Positions 10,178-21,987 are shown, counted from the first letter of the stretch. The stretch: DNA of 64,000 nucleotides from Ephemerocybe angulata (GCA_013368325.1 JAACJK010000111.1:1-64000); one strand, 5' to 3'. Translations and numbers: made by a program. The notes: generated by a model not told the origin, from the sequence alone.

Positions 10178-13100
10178 ATGCCTAAGGACTCAAGAAAAAT
10201 GGGTAAGAATACCAAGATAAAGATGTCAGCATATACGCCCACAACACTTGACGCTCCCCCACCCATTATCGACTCTCAATTGACAACGTCTCGCACCCTG
10301 CAGACTAGGAAACTCAAGAGTCGGGATCTCGGAGGGTTCAAATTAGAAACGCAGCAGGCTTCCGTTTCAGGGATGTGTGCACCTGATGCCACAGTCAATG
10401 ACACACGAACCACGGAGGAGATACTTGCAACGTGGATCGATGCGGGCGAGCAGAATGGTTGGGACCCAGCGTATATTGATAGTTTCCTCGAGAAAGACAT
10501 GAGGCCTCCTGGGGAGGACCCCGAAGGGCTTACGCACTCAGATGAGCCCACAAAAAGACCTACGGGCCAAGGAGTGTGTGGCTTTCTTATTTCTCAGTGA
10601 CTATACTGACCCCAAGGCAGGATCGAGCCAAACATGAATGGACTAAGCACATTGACATGTACCTGGTCCGCCTTCTCTGTTTGGAAGGCCGAGGAAACAG
10701 TCCACCGGATACCTGCCTCCAGTGTAAGACTGATCTCAAAGCAGAATATCGCTGTCTGAGCTGCGATAATACAAGCCTCATGTGTGGTGCTTGCACCAAG
10801 GCGACCCACTCACATCAACCGCTCCATCGAATTCAGGTGAGCTATTTTTGAATCAACGGATGACACATTCTACTCATATAAGCCCCGCTTGTTCCATTCA
10901 GAAGTGGAACGGTCACTATTTTGCCAAAACTTCACTCAAGACCTTGGGGCTCCGCCTTCAGCTTGGGCACGTCTCAGGTGAGATATGCCCGATGCCAGAC
11001 ACAGCCTGGGGAGACGACTTTACTATAATCGACACCGACGGTGTTCACTCGGTTGGCATTGATTTCTGCACCTGTGGTGCGTCCACGAAAGGTCAAGTAG
11101 ATCAGCTTCTGGAACGAAGGCTGTATCCTGCGACAACAATCAATCCGAAGTCAGCGGCGACCTTTCGTGTTCTAGAAGTCTTTGAACTTCTGCAGTATGA
11201 ATCTAAGGTCTCACCCTATGAGCTCTACAACACCATCTCGCGCCTCACAGATAACACAGGTCTTGTTGCAGTGAAGGTATGTTTGATTCTACGTTACATC
11301 CTCCGTGATTTTACTGACTTTAACTGAATGACCTTAGGATAGATATCCTAGCTTCCTCAGAATGGTGCATGAGTGGAGGCACCTGAAGCTTCTGAAGCGA
11401 TCGAGGCGCGGCCATGATCCAATTCGATCAGCGGCGGAGACTGAGGAAGGAGAATGCGCTCTGCTCTGTCCGCCATGCCCGCATCCGAATATCAATATGC
11501 CCGAGGGCTGGGAGGATGAGCCCGAGGAGACTAGGTAAGGTCGATTATCTAGTATCTGCCATCCAGTCTAACCCTCAAATAGATATATTCACGCACTCAA
11601 TCTGGCGCTTGACGCCTGCTTCCGCTTGAAGCGAAAAGATGTCTCAAGCGAGAATGCTGATCCTGGGCTGAGTAATGGGTTCTCCTACTTCGTCAAGCAG
11701 TCGAAGTTTTCCAATTACCTGGAAGAACACAAGGATGAGGTGGAGCCCAAGAGCACTTGTTCCCGTCACGACGCGGTGAACCTGGCTGACGTGAGTCCTG
11801 GACAAGGCTATGCGGCATCTGGTGTTGCCATGGTAGAGTGCGCCCGACATAATATGAAACGCCCAGCAGCAGTGTGCGATCTGCAGAAGGGAGAGCGGTG
11901 AGTTCCTTCCAATGCATATGTGTAGTCCTGGAACATATACTAATTATATTAAGGTATTGCAATATGGACTTTATCCTACACTGGGGGATTGTTGTCATGG
12001 CGCTCGGTATTCTGCGTACCTTCTTTATCTCCTATGACATCGCATGTCAATGGTCAAAGTACCTGATGGGCCGCCTGGCGAAGATTGACCCGCAGGCGCC
12101 TATCCTTCGGCCTGAGTCTAAAACACGCTTCATGGTCCCGAAGTTCCACCTCCCAGCCCACATTACATCATGCCACACCAAGTACGCATTCATGTACACC
12201 CCAGGTGCTGGGCTGGGTGACGGGGAAGCGCCAGAGCGAGGATGGGGCGAAGCTAACCCCTTAGCGCCGAGTACTCGAGAAATGGGCCCGGGAACGCGGC
12301 GGGATACTCTCGACTACAACTTCGGCGATTACAATTGGCGGAAAATAATGGATTTAGGTATATTAATCTTCTCATTCTCGCATCCGCGATCGGAACTAAG
12401 GACTTGTCGATAGGTTCTTCCCTAGGAAAGAAGATGGACACGGCTCTTTCGAAGCTGGCGGAGAACACTATAGCTCACCAAGAACTTGAAGAGACCCTTG
12501 ATTCAAGTATGGTGGAGGAATGGAAAGCGGCAATGGTTGCCTGGGAGCATGATCCAGTTGGAAACCCAAATCCATTCGAGACGTCTGTGGCTTCCCCAAC
12601 TCAAGTCGCCGTTCGACGGGTACTTGCTGAGGAAGAAGCCGCAGAAATCGCAGAAGGGAAGGATACATCGCTAAGCCCGGATACGCCACCCAGTGTCCTA
12701 ATCTCCCGAGGTATTGACTTGGAGTCTGACCAGTACGTATTCTTCCGACTTCTATTCCCTACTCGGTCTCAATGACGGCTCACCTTAGACGGTTTCTGAA
12801 ACATGAGATGAAGCAGACTTGGACACACTCCAGGGACCGAGAGCTTACGCGGATTCAACTTCGCTCAAACGCACTTGTACGGCGCATTGACGCTTGGTAT
12901 CAAGTCCTGCAGCTCTACATCCCATCCACGATTCTCCTACGACAGAAGGCAACCGGACCCAAGACAGTTCCGCCATATGACCTCCCAATATGGCTTCCAT
13001 CACAGATCGGTAAGAAGACACCCGTCGATTCCAAATTGGTGGACATCGAGTACCAGCTTCGCGAGGCGCAAGCGCAAGAAGCGCTGAGTACATTGAGGAG

Positions 13101-13926
13101 AAGCCTGCAGCGGCGGGTAACCGTGTACGATCTCAAGAACCGATGGCTCCGAGGGCAATCACCGAACACCAAAGCACTGAATCTACTCGGTAACATCGAA
13201 TCTCAAATCGGGTGGGCTCGTGATGAGTACCGCCAGGCTCGGTCTGCTCTCTTGGTGCTCGGAGACATGCTAGGTAAGGTCGGACTTGCGAATACATACC
13301 GCCCCCTCGAAGACAACGACATTAGGGCAATGGCTAGCCCTATCCTGGACAGAGAGGAAGAAACTATGACGTTGAAACAGAAGGAGAAGGCGAAGCGAAA
13401 GACAGGTGAAACCAAGCGCACGATTTCGTGGATATGGAGACATGGAACTGCGGCGGACGAGAATCATACGGAGTTTGAGACTGAAAGTAAGTTGGATAAG
13501 TCGCGTAATTTTACATTCACTTATTCTTTGCAGCCATTAAGGTCGAATGGGCAAAGTCAAGGGCAAGGGCTTCACGATATCAGGAAGAGGTGTTGATTGT
13601 GAAGGAGGAGATGCGACGCACATTGAGGTTCTTTGAATGGAAAGAAGCCGAGTGGTACAAATGTGGGGGGGCGAGGGAGGCACACGGTGATATTTCTGAC
13701 GAATATAGCGAGGGTCTCCAGGCATACGCCAAGAGACAGGGAGCTATATCATATATGTCTTGGCCTCAAGAGAAAGTTTGAACACATGTGGAAGGGTGTG
13801 GACGAGCAGATTGCTATCGCGGTGGCTGAGATTCGTGACCCAGAATTATTCTACAAGAGGCGAAAGGAGGAGGCACAAGCCGTCGCAGACCCTTCAGTTG
13901 ATGTCGAAATGGAGGACGTAGAATGA
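10178..13926 (+). CDS. KDZ-superfamily transposase with CxC2 cysteine cluster
   Basis: Nine exons: 10178-10573, 10621-10836, 10902-11276, 11338-11534, 11583-11897, 11954-12357, 12414-12732, 12789-13486 and from 13534. The second exon holds the Cys cluster (CLQCKTDL, CLSCDNTSLMCGAC, HSHQPLH) of the CxC2 type. The core carries the three acidic catalytic positions of KDZ (Kyakuja-Dileera-Zisupton) transposases: Asp in LDACFRLKRK, Asp in ISYDIACQW and Glu in GEAPERGWGEANP. GECALLCPPCPHP is a second Cys motif. The C-terminal third is a charged helical tail. In the last exon one frame stops at 13,781, while a shifted frame (KRKFEHMWKGV...) stays open to 13,926. A small indel near the atatcatatatg run at about 13,750 may have shifted the frame. 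The enzyme would cut and paste the surrounding element. Confidence 0.9.
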
Positions 13927-14039
13927 GACCTATGTAAAATGTTGTATTACTTATATCATCAAATTGGGTGTGCTATTTGAGTTTGGAAAGTCTCTGCACA
14001 GAAAGCAGTGGGAATCGATGGATGAGCTGGCCGGGAAGT

Positions 14040-15200
14040 TGTCCCCGTGGCCGTGGTGTGCGGGTTGCGCATTGATTGATGCTCAATTTTGTGGTGCGAG
14101 GGCTTGTTCGACGGTTGTCAGTGAGAGGATCTCAGAATTGAAAACGCCGTGGTGTGCGAATTTTTGTGCGTTGTGTATCAGACAATTTCCAATTGCGTGG
14201 TGCGCGGGTTTGGTCAATGGTTGTCTGGTATCCTGACTCATATTAAGCGCCGTGGTGCGAGTCTAGTTGTGCATGAGACACCCGGGATTCCCCCCTGTGG
14301 TGTATAGCCTTGTGCAATGGCAATTGAGAGGCCTTGTACAAGTCTCAGATTGTGCATAATTAGTCTCATAGGTTTGGGCCTTACAGATAGGTTGGCATGG
14401 AGATCACCGAGCCAGGTGATATGCCCACCGAGCCAGCTGGTACGTTGAAGGCGGCGCCTCTGAATGTACAGAAGATAGGGACAACACAGGAGATGTCTAC
14501 ATGTCTGGTAAATCACGTACCATAATCGGAGCTTAAGGTTAAGCGCTGGCAGATTAAGCGCTGGGTTAATTGAGGGGCTACATGCGGGCAACCTTTCCAT
14601 GATGGCCGATGTCGTGCACTACGATACTGTTACGGGTCTGCTTTTCGGTCGTATTTGTGCCTCGCACCACGGTGGGAGGGTCATGGTTGGCGATACACTA
14701 CTGTTGATAAGCGCTGACAGCGCGGATTAGGGAATCACCGAATTTCGGTGATCAACATTTGAGTCCCTTGGTGCACGGCAACAGTAGTAGGAGATCGAGG
14801 GTGCGTGGTGCAGTGAGTATTGCATTGATTATTGCAATCTCATTTCTGGAGGCCGTGGTGCAAGGTCAAGACATGAGGGGATCAAATACCTGTCACATCC
14901 ATGCACGCCGTGGTGCGCGGCCCAGCTAATGGTGGTCGTAGTGCATTGATTATTATCCTGATCCCACCAGGCTGTGGTGCATGGTCCAGATGCGAGGGCA
15001 TCAATTATCTGTCTCATTTACATTCGCCGTGGTGCACGGCCAAACATGAGGGCATCAATTATTCGGACAACAAGGATTGACGCCGTGGTGCATGGGGAGG
15101 TCGATTGTGGCCCGTGCTAATACATTGCACCGTGGTGCACGGGGTAAAGGTGGGGTATCAATTATTCTGGAAATTCTGGCGGCCGTGGTGCACGGCACCG
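14040..15200 (+). repeat. Array of degenerate CCGTGGTGCACGG motifs, right subterminal region of KDZ element 1
   Basis: About fourteen copies of ccgtggtgc and close variants occur, for example near 14,051, 14,145, 14,249, 14,801, 14,851, 14,907, 14,972, 15,026, 15,082, 15,129 and 15,182. Spacing is about 45-65 bp in the right third. Short palindromes are interspersed: atcaccgaa/ttcggtgat near 14,732 and tgatatgtt/aacatatca near 15,245. The orientation is opposite to the array at 25-905. No coding frame is accepted here. Confidence 0.75.
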
Positions 15201-16458
15201 TCGTCAAATGCACAACCTAGCGCTCGGGGCTTTGGCTTAGTATGATATGTTCAAAACATATCAGAGTGCATGAAGGGTAGTGCATTAGTTTAGCGACCCA
15301 CCCCAGCGCGCACAATAGATCTATTCACCAGTCTGCAGCCTGACTATTCTTTCAGATAGTCACAAGCAGGTCCCTATGTTACGGATCGGCGTGGAGCCTC
15401 TGGACCCTGTTCCAGTGGCCTGGTGCCCATATGTTGAAGCTGGGGAGGGCTGCAAGGACGCCCCATAGACCGCATAGGAGCCCGATTGATCTTCGAATAT
15501 GGATCGGCAAAGCAAATCGACGCCAGAAGTACATTCTGACTGGCAGATCACGGCTCGTGCCAGAACCACCACCATTTCCCCAGAGGGTAGAGCAGGGCGG
15601 GCACGAAGGAGGGCGGGGGGCGGCCAATGGTGGGCACGTGGAGCGTGCTGAGGTGTAATCTGCTCTTATCGCCGCTGACAGGATGGGCAATGACGCAAGC
15701 ACCAGGCGCAATTCTAGTGGATGGATTTTATTTGATGTGGTAGGTGCACCACCAGGTCGCCTTCTATGGTCGTCTTTTGATACACAACGGGGACACATAC
15801 AGGTGGAGGTACGAGCACTCTGCGCACTCGAGCCCTTCGTCGAGTTCACGGCTCGACTGTGATAACCCGAGTGTTTATGCACGAGCGGACTTGTGCGCAT
15901 TTAAATATCAAGCACGCATGTACTCTTTCGTATGCATGACCTTTCTGTCCGCACCACCGAATGCTCGACAAGTGTGCATGCGTGCTGCGAGACTTACCGG
16001 TTCAAGCAATGCAGTCTGTCTGACGCCGCGAGAGTGCTAGTGTTGAAAGCGGCGAATGAACTTGGGCCTGGCATCGAAGATACAAGCTTCGCAGGTCGAA
16101 TGGTAGATAATACGACTCCAGCACGCATGGTTTCGTATTGAAACTGGATTGTAAACTACATGCAAATCTCTCTGTGCATAGAGACGGCGCCCGGCATGCT
16201 CATCCTCACGGCCTGTGCAATGCTCGGATGGAAGAGCAGACAGTCTGCATTCAGTGGCCAACATTGACGTGCCATTGACGCGCTTGCTCGAGCCAAGCTC
16301 TAGCATGGGCACGTACGAATATCCTCGGAGTCCGCGTCTGTCCTTACCTGCCGTAGAGACGCCCACCGGGTCTCCGTCTGTGTCGGCCTGGCCCTTTGTT
16401 TGGTTCAAAGGGCTGAGTCCGCGCGAGCCAAACAAGCCGTCAACGCGTCGCTTCGCGT
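15201..16458. other. Gene-free stretch between KDZ element 1 and the LINE
   Basis: No supported gene. The longest minus-strand frame (15,379-15,900) has no recognisable domain and no plausible splice partners. The right tip of KDZ element 1 may lie just after 15,200, but no clear terminal repeat or duplicated target site can be seen. Confidence 0.5.
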
Positions 16459-16479
16459 CTTTTTTTTTTTTTTTTTTTT
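16459..16479 (-). other. Poly(A) tail of the LINE
   Basis: An uninterrupted T run on the plus strand 258 bp beyond the ORF2 stop, at the 3' end of the minus-strand element. It is the expected product of target-primed reverse transcription. Confidence 0.85.
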
Positions 16480-16737
16480 AGTGGAATCTAGCCATCGGAA
16501 ATGCACCACCGAGCCAGTGTCGCTCGGGAGTACTCGAGGTACTCGTGCACCCTAGGCGTTAACGATGGTATGTGGGTTTCCCCACAAGGGCGAGAGTATG
16601 TCAGTAACCACGAACGGAGGAAATGCTTTACGCACACCAGGCAACTAGGTTGCCAGGTAGTGTGGGGCTCGCATCTCGTCCTAGCCGTCTGCCGGGTCGG
16701 ATCCAGATAAGTCTTGGCGCTTAACGCGCGCTAAGTC

Positions 16738-19700
16738 TCATCTGTTCCTCCCCCGCGGACGTCTTGAACTCGCGCTACCCACTAAAACCCCCGGTGCGAC
16801 CAAGTCGCTGCGTATGGACTCTCTTCCGGATGCCACCTTGTACCATGTAGCTTCTACGACTTTAGCATTGAGCGCTTTTCTCCCATACGCTTGTTTGTTA
16901 GCCAAAGCCCAGTCTATCCGTAATCGCTTACTCACGGCCGCGCGCAGACGGTTTCGTATTTCCTGTTCCGTGTGTAGCCTGGAGAGGTCTCTCGCCCTCC
17001 CGATCCTCCACTCGCAACGGAGGCACCAGATTAGGTGAGCGCATTCCGATATCAATATCTGGAGGAGCCTCGTCCGTCCTTTCAGGACTTTGCCGTTTGC
17101 GTCTTTTACTGACAAGAGTCCCACGCCGAGGACGGTCTCGACTGTCACGTAGGGCCACTCAAGGCCCGTCTCTGACCATATTTCTTTCGCCAGCCTCCAG
17201 ACTGTTTCCTGCCCCGAGACTCGACACTCCCTCAGGATGTGGTCCATAGATTCCACCGGGGCTTCGCACTCCAGGCAGGGCATTCGATCAGCCCGCAGAC
17301 CGTCGATATTATCCCAGTACTTCCCCAGTTTGTAACCCTCATGGAGGGAGCGCCATGCGTAGGCGCAAAATTTCTGGGTCAGGGTGGCCGCCTTGCGGCG
17401 GCGTAGGGACAGCCAGATGGCGCTGTTCGTGGGGTTGACTCCGGTGAGTTCTTCAACCACTGCTCTCGTTCGGTCCAGCATCCTCTCGGTTCTGCGTCTC
17501 GGTTTTGGAGTCTTACGCGTGCGTATGGCTTTGTACGCTTTAGCCTGCGTTAGGGCGTGGACGGCGGCGCCCATCCGTCCAATTTCCTCCCCCTTTGATA
17601 GGTCGATGGGATCCGGGGTGGGCTTCGAGGCCCCTTCGTTTGCTAGGCGGTCTGCGCCGTCGTTTCCGACATCCCCGCTGTGTCCTTTCACCTTTCTGGT
17701 GAGGACAACCGCCTTCGTGTGCATGAGCTCGCCAATGAGGGCCTGTACGACTGGCTTGTTAGCCGCACCGATGAACCCTTCGTCGAGCCAGCGCTGGGCA
17801 TGCTTGGTAGCGATATCCAGGACGTACTGAGAGTCGCTGTTGATCTTCAGAGTCCGATCTTCCCTGTGAGTCTGAATTGCTGCGATGACGGCGACTAGTT
17901 CGCCAACATTGTTGGACTGCTCGGGGAGGCTCACGCGCAGTGCTCTGTTTCGGGGGTCATCCTCCCCATACCATACCCCAGAGCCGCATCTCGCGTCTGC
18001 TGTGCCGTTGTTGGTACACGAACCATCCGTGTATAGTTCGACGTTCCCTCTGGGTTGGGCCGGTTCGTGCTCTCGCCGTCTCACCGAGTTCCTCGTTGTG
18101 CGGCTCCGGGTGGCTGGTGCCGCGGGGGTGTGTGTGGGCTGCGATGTGCGTGAGGATCGTCCCGGGCGCGGTGCCGCCTCCTCACTGGTGAATATCCGGA
18201 CCAGTTGTCCCGGGTGGACTAGTTTTGTGTTTGGGCGCCACGCCCTGGTGTAGGCGTCGTCGAGGGCTGGATCATTTTCGTCCAGTACGTCCTCCTCGTC
18301 CTCGTTAAATTTCCGTGGGTCCCATTCGGGCCTGATGTTGTTTAATTTTGCATGTGCATTCTTGCGGCACATTGAGGGGTTCCGGCACCCTGCCTGCCTG
18401 TCACGGTCGCATGTGGGGCACAAGCACGACGGTCTGTTCCTGCATCCAAATGCCCCGGACTTTCTGGCATGCTCGACCATCTCTCCTACGTACTTGATAT
18501 GATGGTTCAAGCGCTGACATTTACCCCACATATCGTAGTACTGTGATTCAAGCTTCTCTTTGTTTGCCCAGTGGAACCAGTATGGCATGCGCTTGCGTAT
18601 GGTCTGGTTGATTCCGATTGGCACCAGTTTAGCGCCGTACTTGTACGCGGTTCGCATCATGCGTCTGAGCGATGCAGGAAGAGTCACGGAGTCGAGGTTG
18701 ACTCTCCAGCACTGTAAGAGTGGATTTATCATGAAATTAGAGCCTATCTGATTCGCGAATTTGAGCACGGCATTCTCGGCCAGGATTCGCTCTGCGATCT
18801 CGCACCATCTCGGGCGTAGCTCCGGCGGGAGTAAGAGTAACTGCAGCTTCATGAGTTCGATTGTTTCGTTGCGTGCTCGCATGTCGAGAGCCCGAAGACC
18901 ACCCTCGCCGACGTCAGACCGGAGTGTGTCCACTCCGATGGCGTTCGTCTTCTCCTCGCCCTGTTTGGCGTGAATTAAGTCATCGGCCATCTTCTCAAAT
19001 AACTTCAGTGTGGCCTCCGGCATGCCCTGTACACGTGTGAGATACTGGGTATAACCACCCAGCATCGTGTTGTTGCCGAGGGTGAGGCCGCGGATGGTCG
19101 GGCGTCCCTGGGCCCACCGCGACGTCGTGGCTTTTGCCTTCGCAACGACGGGCGCCCAAATGTCCACTTCTTTGAGACCGTACCCGAAATAGGCGCCCAG
19201 GATGCGTACGGGCTCATGCTCGCTCGCTATGTGGATGCTCTCTGGGATCGTAGCCTCGCTCTCGGGGCTGAGGCGTCTTGATGTGCGGAGTCGTGTTCGG
19301 TATGGTAAGTCACCGAGCGGGATCATCACCGTCTTGGGGATATTGAACTTCGCGCCAGAGACGGCGCACCATTTCTCTAGTACCTGCATGAGGACTCGGA
19401 TGTCGTCCCCTTTCCCGAGGAAGACCGTGGTATCGTCGGCGAAGAGGTTGGACAATATGGCCTCTGGTACGCCCTCGAACTGGATGCCTCGGAGGCCCGA
19501 CGTTCTGATGAGTTCTGCCAGAGACTCAATCGCAAGGTTGAATAGGAGGCACGAGAGGGGGTCGCCCTGCCTGACCCCTCTCGTAATACGGAATTTCTTA
19601 CCCACAACGCCGTTTAGGATAATCGCGGTTTCGGCGTCCCGGTAGAGGTGCCTTATTGTCTGGACATACTTTGCAGGGAGGCCAAATGCCTCCAGGGACT

Positions 19701-21987
19701 TCCACAGGAAGTCGTGCCGTATTTTGTCGTATGCCTTTTCTTGATCTAGGCATACGATTGCGCCCTCATGGTCGTAGTATCCGCTGGTTTCGATGACCAG
19801 TCTGATGAGTTCTGTTTGGTCAAAAATTGACCGTCCTCGCATGAAGCCCGCCTGGTCTGGGTGGATGAGGGCTGGCGCTACGTCCGATAGGCGACTCGTC
19901 AAAATCTTCGTGAGGATCTTGTAGTCATTGTTCAAAACTGTGATGGGTCTATAATTCCCAATGTCGGACTTGTCACTCTTCTTGTATATGGGGCACATCC
20001 ACCCCTCAGCGAAGTGGGTGCCAGGGGCAATGCCGTGCTCGACAATGTCGTTCAGGACGACGGCTAGTGCTCGCTCGATTCCGGCGGTTATCCGGTATTT
20101 ACGACCGTCTCCGTCTCTCTTCTGCTCGTCAGGATGGCCGTCTAGCAGGTATTTCCAAACTTCGATCGGGATACCATCCAGCCCGGGGGCTCTACCTCCT
20201 TTAATGTTTTTAATGGCAGCTCTGACTTCGTCTGTGGTGATGTCTGCACTCATTTTGGCGCTCTCGGCTTCAGAAATTTTAGGCTTCAGCTTGCCTAGGA
20301 CTTCCTGTGTCTGCTCCCCCCAGGTAGTGTCATCGAGCTCGTGCTCGTACTCGTCTTGGAGGCGCTCGTGGTGCTCGGTCGCAATTCTGACCATACCCGC
20401 TGTCGACTTCTCGTATTGCGGTGGTCCGTCCAGTCCCGGTTTTCGTAGGGCACTTATCGTGTCTCGGGGCTTTTGTTCCCTATGCAGGACATAGTCGTAC
20501 TTGGTCCCAGTTTCACCCAGTGCATGGTGTTTGGCGGCTATGCTGGTCGATTTACGCAGTATCTGGGCTGCTCGGAGATCTCGTAGATTCTCCTCTATCT
20601 CATCCAAGTGGAGGACTTCCTCGTTTTCTAGGTCTTCCTCAGCCACCTCCAGGATCTTTTTGCGCCGTTTGGCCCATTTGTTGATGAGCTTCTTCAGCTT
20701 GGTGGACCGCGTACGCGCAGATTCCTGCGCTTGGTCTAGTAGGGACGTTTTGAGACCGGCCCACATCACCTGTGGGTTGTGTGTATCTGTACGTGTCTCT
20801 GAATCGTCTTTGAACCGGAGTATGTTCGCGCACACCCGGGTGGCGGTGGACATGAATCCCAGTCGCACTTCTTTGTAGTCTGTCAGGAAGTCTGGGATGG
20901 TGCTTCGGCCCTTCCCTACAAAAGGTGTCTCGTTGGTTGTGATATAGGCCGACACCATAAAATGGTCAGTCCTCAACCCGGTCACCATAATTCGCCACTC
21001 ATCACACTGGTCAAGCAGGGTCTCTGTCACATAGATTCGGTCAATGCGTGAGTGCGAGGTACGACCGTTCGCCCTTGGGGCAGAGCGGAATGTGTAGTCT
21101 AGCCTGGATGGGTTTGCTAGTCTCCAGCCGTCGTGAACGTGCTGTGACAGTGCCATCGACATGAAGGAGTCGACAACTCCAGCGGTGTCAGCACGCGCGG
21201 GGAGGCGGTCGAGGCCGCTCTCTACCATATTGAGGTCTCCTAGAAGGACGGCGACCTGCGTGTCCGAGTTCCTCAGTTCAGTTTCAACCTTCGTCCAGAA
21301 GGCTTTGTTGGAGTCGTCATCTCCGGAAGGTGCGTAAACAGCTAGTACTCGCAGTTTGGTCGTGTCACCCCACTCGAGGGTGACGAGGAGCGCCCTGCCT
21401 GGGACAATCACTTTGTCCGAGGCGTTTTTCCATTTGGTCTTGTGCACGTTCAGTGCCAGTGCCACCCCTCCTCGTCCTCGCGCATTGTCGGGGTCGGGGG
21501 TGTTGAAAATTCTCATCCGGCGATGAGCTTTCTGAATGTCTTTGAGGTCTTCGCCATTCAGGTGCGTCTCCTGTAGCGCGAGGATACTTAGACTCTCGTC
21601 ACGCATAAGCCCGCTGACCTGGGTCCATTTATCTCGTGAGTTAGCTAGACCTCCTCCCTTCATGTTCAGGGAAGCGATGCGCACAGCAGCCCGCGATCGC
21701 TTCGTCGAACTTCTATCGGCGCGTTTTGGGTTGGCGCCTCTGTTGGCGGGTGGGACTCCCCTGCTAGGCACATCCCCAGCATGGTTTCGTGCTCCCGCAT
21801 CACCTCCGTCGCCGTCGTCGGCTGGGGGAGGTGTCGATAGCCTCCTACTCCCCCCGGGTGGATCGTCAGGCCTGTGGTCGGCTCGTGGACTGTGGTCCTC
21901 CACAATTCCTCCCCATCCAAGGTTACGCTCAGTTCCGTTTGTACCGTCGTGTTCAACCTGGTTAAAATCATCATTGTTTCGCTGCAT
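16738..21987 (-). CDS. LINE ORF2: endonuclease, reverse transcriptase and RNase H polyprotein
   Basis: A single 1,749-residue open frame. Residues about 101-350 are an exonuclease-endonuclease-phosphatase domain (RIASLNMKGGG, LALQETHLNG, LLGDLNMVES, RIDRIY, RTDHFMVSAY), which nicks the target. The reverse transcriptase spans about 660-930 with GNYRPITVLN, the Asp of VCLDQEKAYDK, RGVRQGDPLS and the active-site FADDT near residue 847. A Cys-rich patch (CLCPTCDRDRQAGC) lies near 1,180. The RNase H domain at about 1,315-1,450 shows YTDGSCTNNG, VGELVAVIAA, SDSQYV and KVKGHSGDVGNDGADRLA with its catalytic acids. A C-terminal zinc motif (CLECEAPVESMDHILREC) is near 1,570. All key residues are present, so the enzyme looks functional. 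It starts 416 bp after the ORF1 stop. Confidence 0.95.
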   Translation of the reverse strand: MQRNNDDFNQVEHDGTNGTERNLGWGGIVEDHSPRADHRPDDPPGGSRRLSTPPPADDGDGGDAGARNHAGDVPSRGVPPANRGANPKRADRSSTKRSRAAVRIASLNMKGGGLANSRDKWTQVSGLMRDESLSILALQETHLNGEDLKDIQKAHRRMRIFNTPDPDNARGRGGVALALNVHKTKWKNASDKVIVPGRALLVTLEWGDTTKLRVLAVYAPSGDDDSNKAFWTKVETELRNSDTQVAVLLGDLNMVESGLDRLPARADTAGVVDSFMSMALSQHVHDGWRLANPSRLDYTFRSAPRANGRTSHSRIDRIYVTETLLDQCDEWRIMVTGLRTDHFMVSAYITTNETPFVGKGRSTIPDFLTDYKEVRLGFMSTATRVCANILRFKDDSETRTDTHNPQVMWAGLKTSLLDQAQESARTRSTKLKKLINKWAKRRKKILEVAEEDLENEEVLHLDEIEENLRDLRAAQILRKSTSIAAKHHALGETGTKYDYVLHREQKPRDTISALRKPGLDGPPQYEKSTAGMVRIATEHHERLQDEYEHELDDTTWGEQTQEVLGKLKPKISEAESAKMSADITTDEVRAAIKNIKGGRAPGLDGIPIEVWKYLLDGHPDEQKRDGDGRKYRITAGIERALAVVLNDIVEHGIAPGTHFAEGWMCPIYKKSDKSDIGNYRPITVLNNDYKILTKILTSRLSDVAPALIHPDQAGFMRGRSIFDQTELIRLVIETSGYYDHEGAIVCLDQEKAYDKIRHDFLWKSLEAFGLPAKYVQTIRHLYRDAETAIILNGVVGKKFRITRGVRQGDPLSCLLFNLAIESLAELIRTSGLRGIQFEGVPEAILSNLFADDTTVFLGKGDDIRVLMQVLEKWCAVSGAKFNIPKTVMIPLGDLPYRTRLRTSRRLSPESEATIPESIHIASEHEPVRILGAYFGYGLKEVDIWAPVVAKAKATTSRWAQGRPTIRGLTLGNNTMLGGYTQYLTRVQGMPEATLKLFEKMADDLIHAKQGEEKTNAIGVDTLRSDVGEGGLRALDMRARNETIELMKLQLLLLPPELRPRWCEIAERILAENAVLKFANQIGSNFMINPLLQCWRVNLDSVTLPASLRRMMRTAYKYGAKLVPIGINQTIRKRMPYWFHWANKEKLESQYYDMWGKCQRLNHHIKYVGEMVEHARKSGAFGCRNRPSCLCPTCDRDRQAGCRNPSMCRKNAHAKLNNIRPEWDPRKFNEDEEDVLDENDPALDDAYTRAWRPNTKLVHPGQLVRIFTSEEAAPRPGRSSRTSQPTHTPAAPATRSRTTRNSVRRREHEPAQPRGNVELYTDGSCTNNGTADARCGSGVWYGEDDPRNRALRVSLPEQSNNVGELVAVIAAIQTHREDRTLKINSDSQYVLDIATKHAQRWLDEGFIGAANKPVVQALIGELMHTKAVVLTRKVKGHSGDVGNDGADRLANEGASKPTPDPIDLSKGEEIGRMGAAVHALTQAKAYKAIRTRKTPKPRRRTERMLDRTRAVVEELTGVNPTNSAIWLSLRRRKAATLTQKFCAYAWRSLHEGYKLGKYWDNIDGLRADRMPCLECEAPVESMDHILRECRVSGQETVWRLAKEIWSETGLEWPYVTVETVLGVGLLSVKDANGKVLKGRTRLLQILISECAHLIWCLRCEWRIGRARDLSRLHTEQEIRNRLRAAVSKRLRIDWALANKQAYGRKALNAKVVEATWYKVASGRESIRSDLVAPGVLVGSASSRRPRGRNR

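Noticed and set aside
15379..15900. 173-codon minus-strand frame
   Set aside because: No domain, odd composition, no splice partners; sits in gene-free sequence beside a transposon end.
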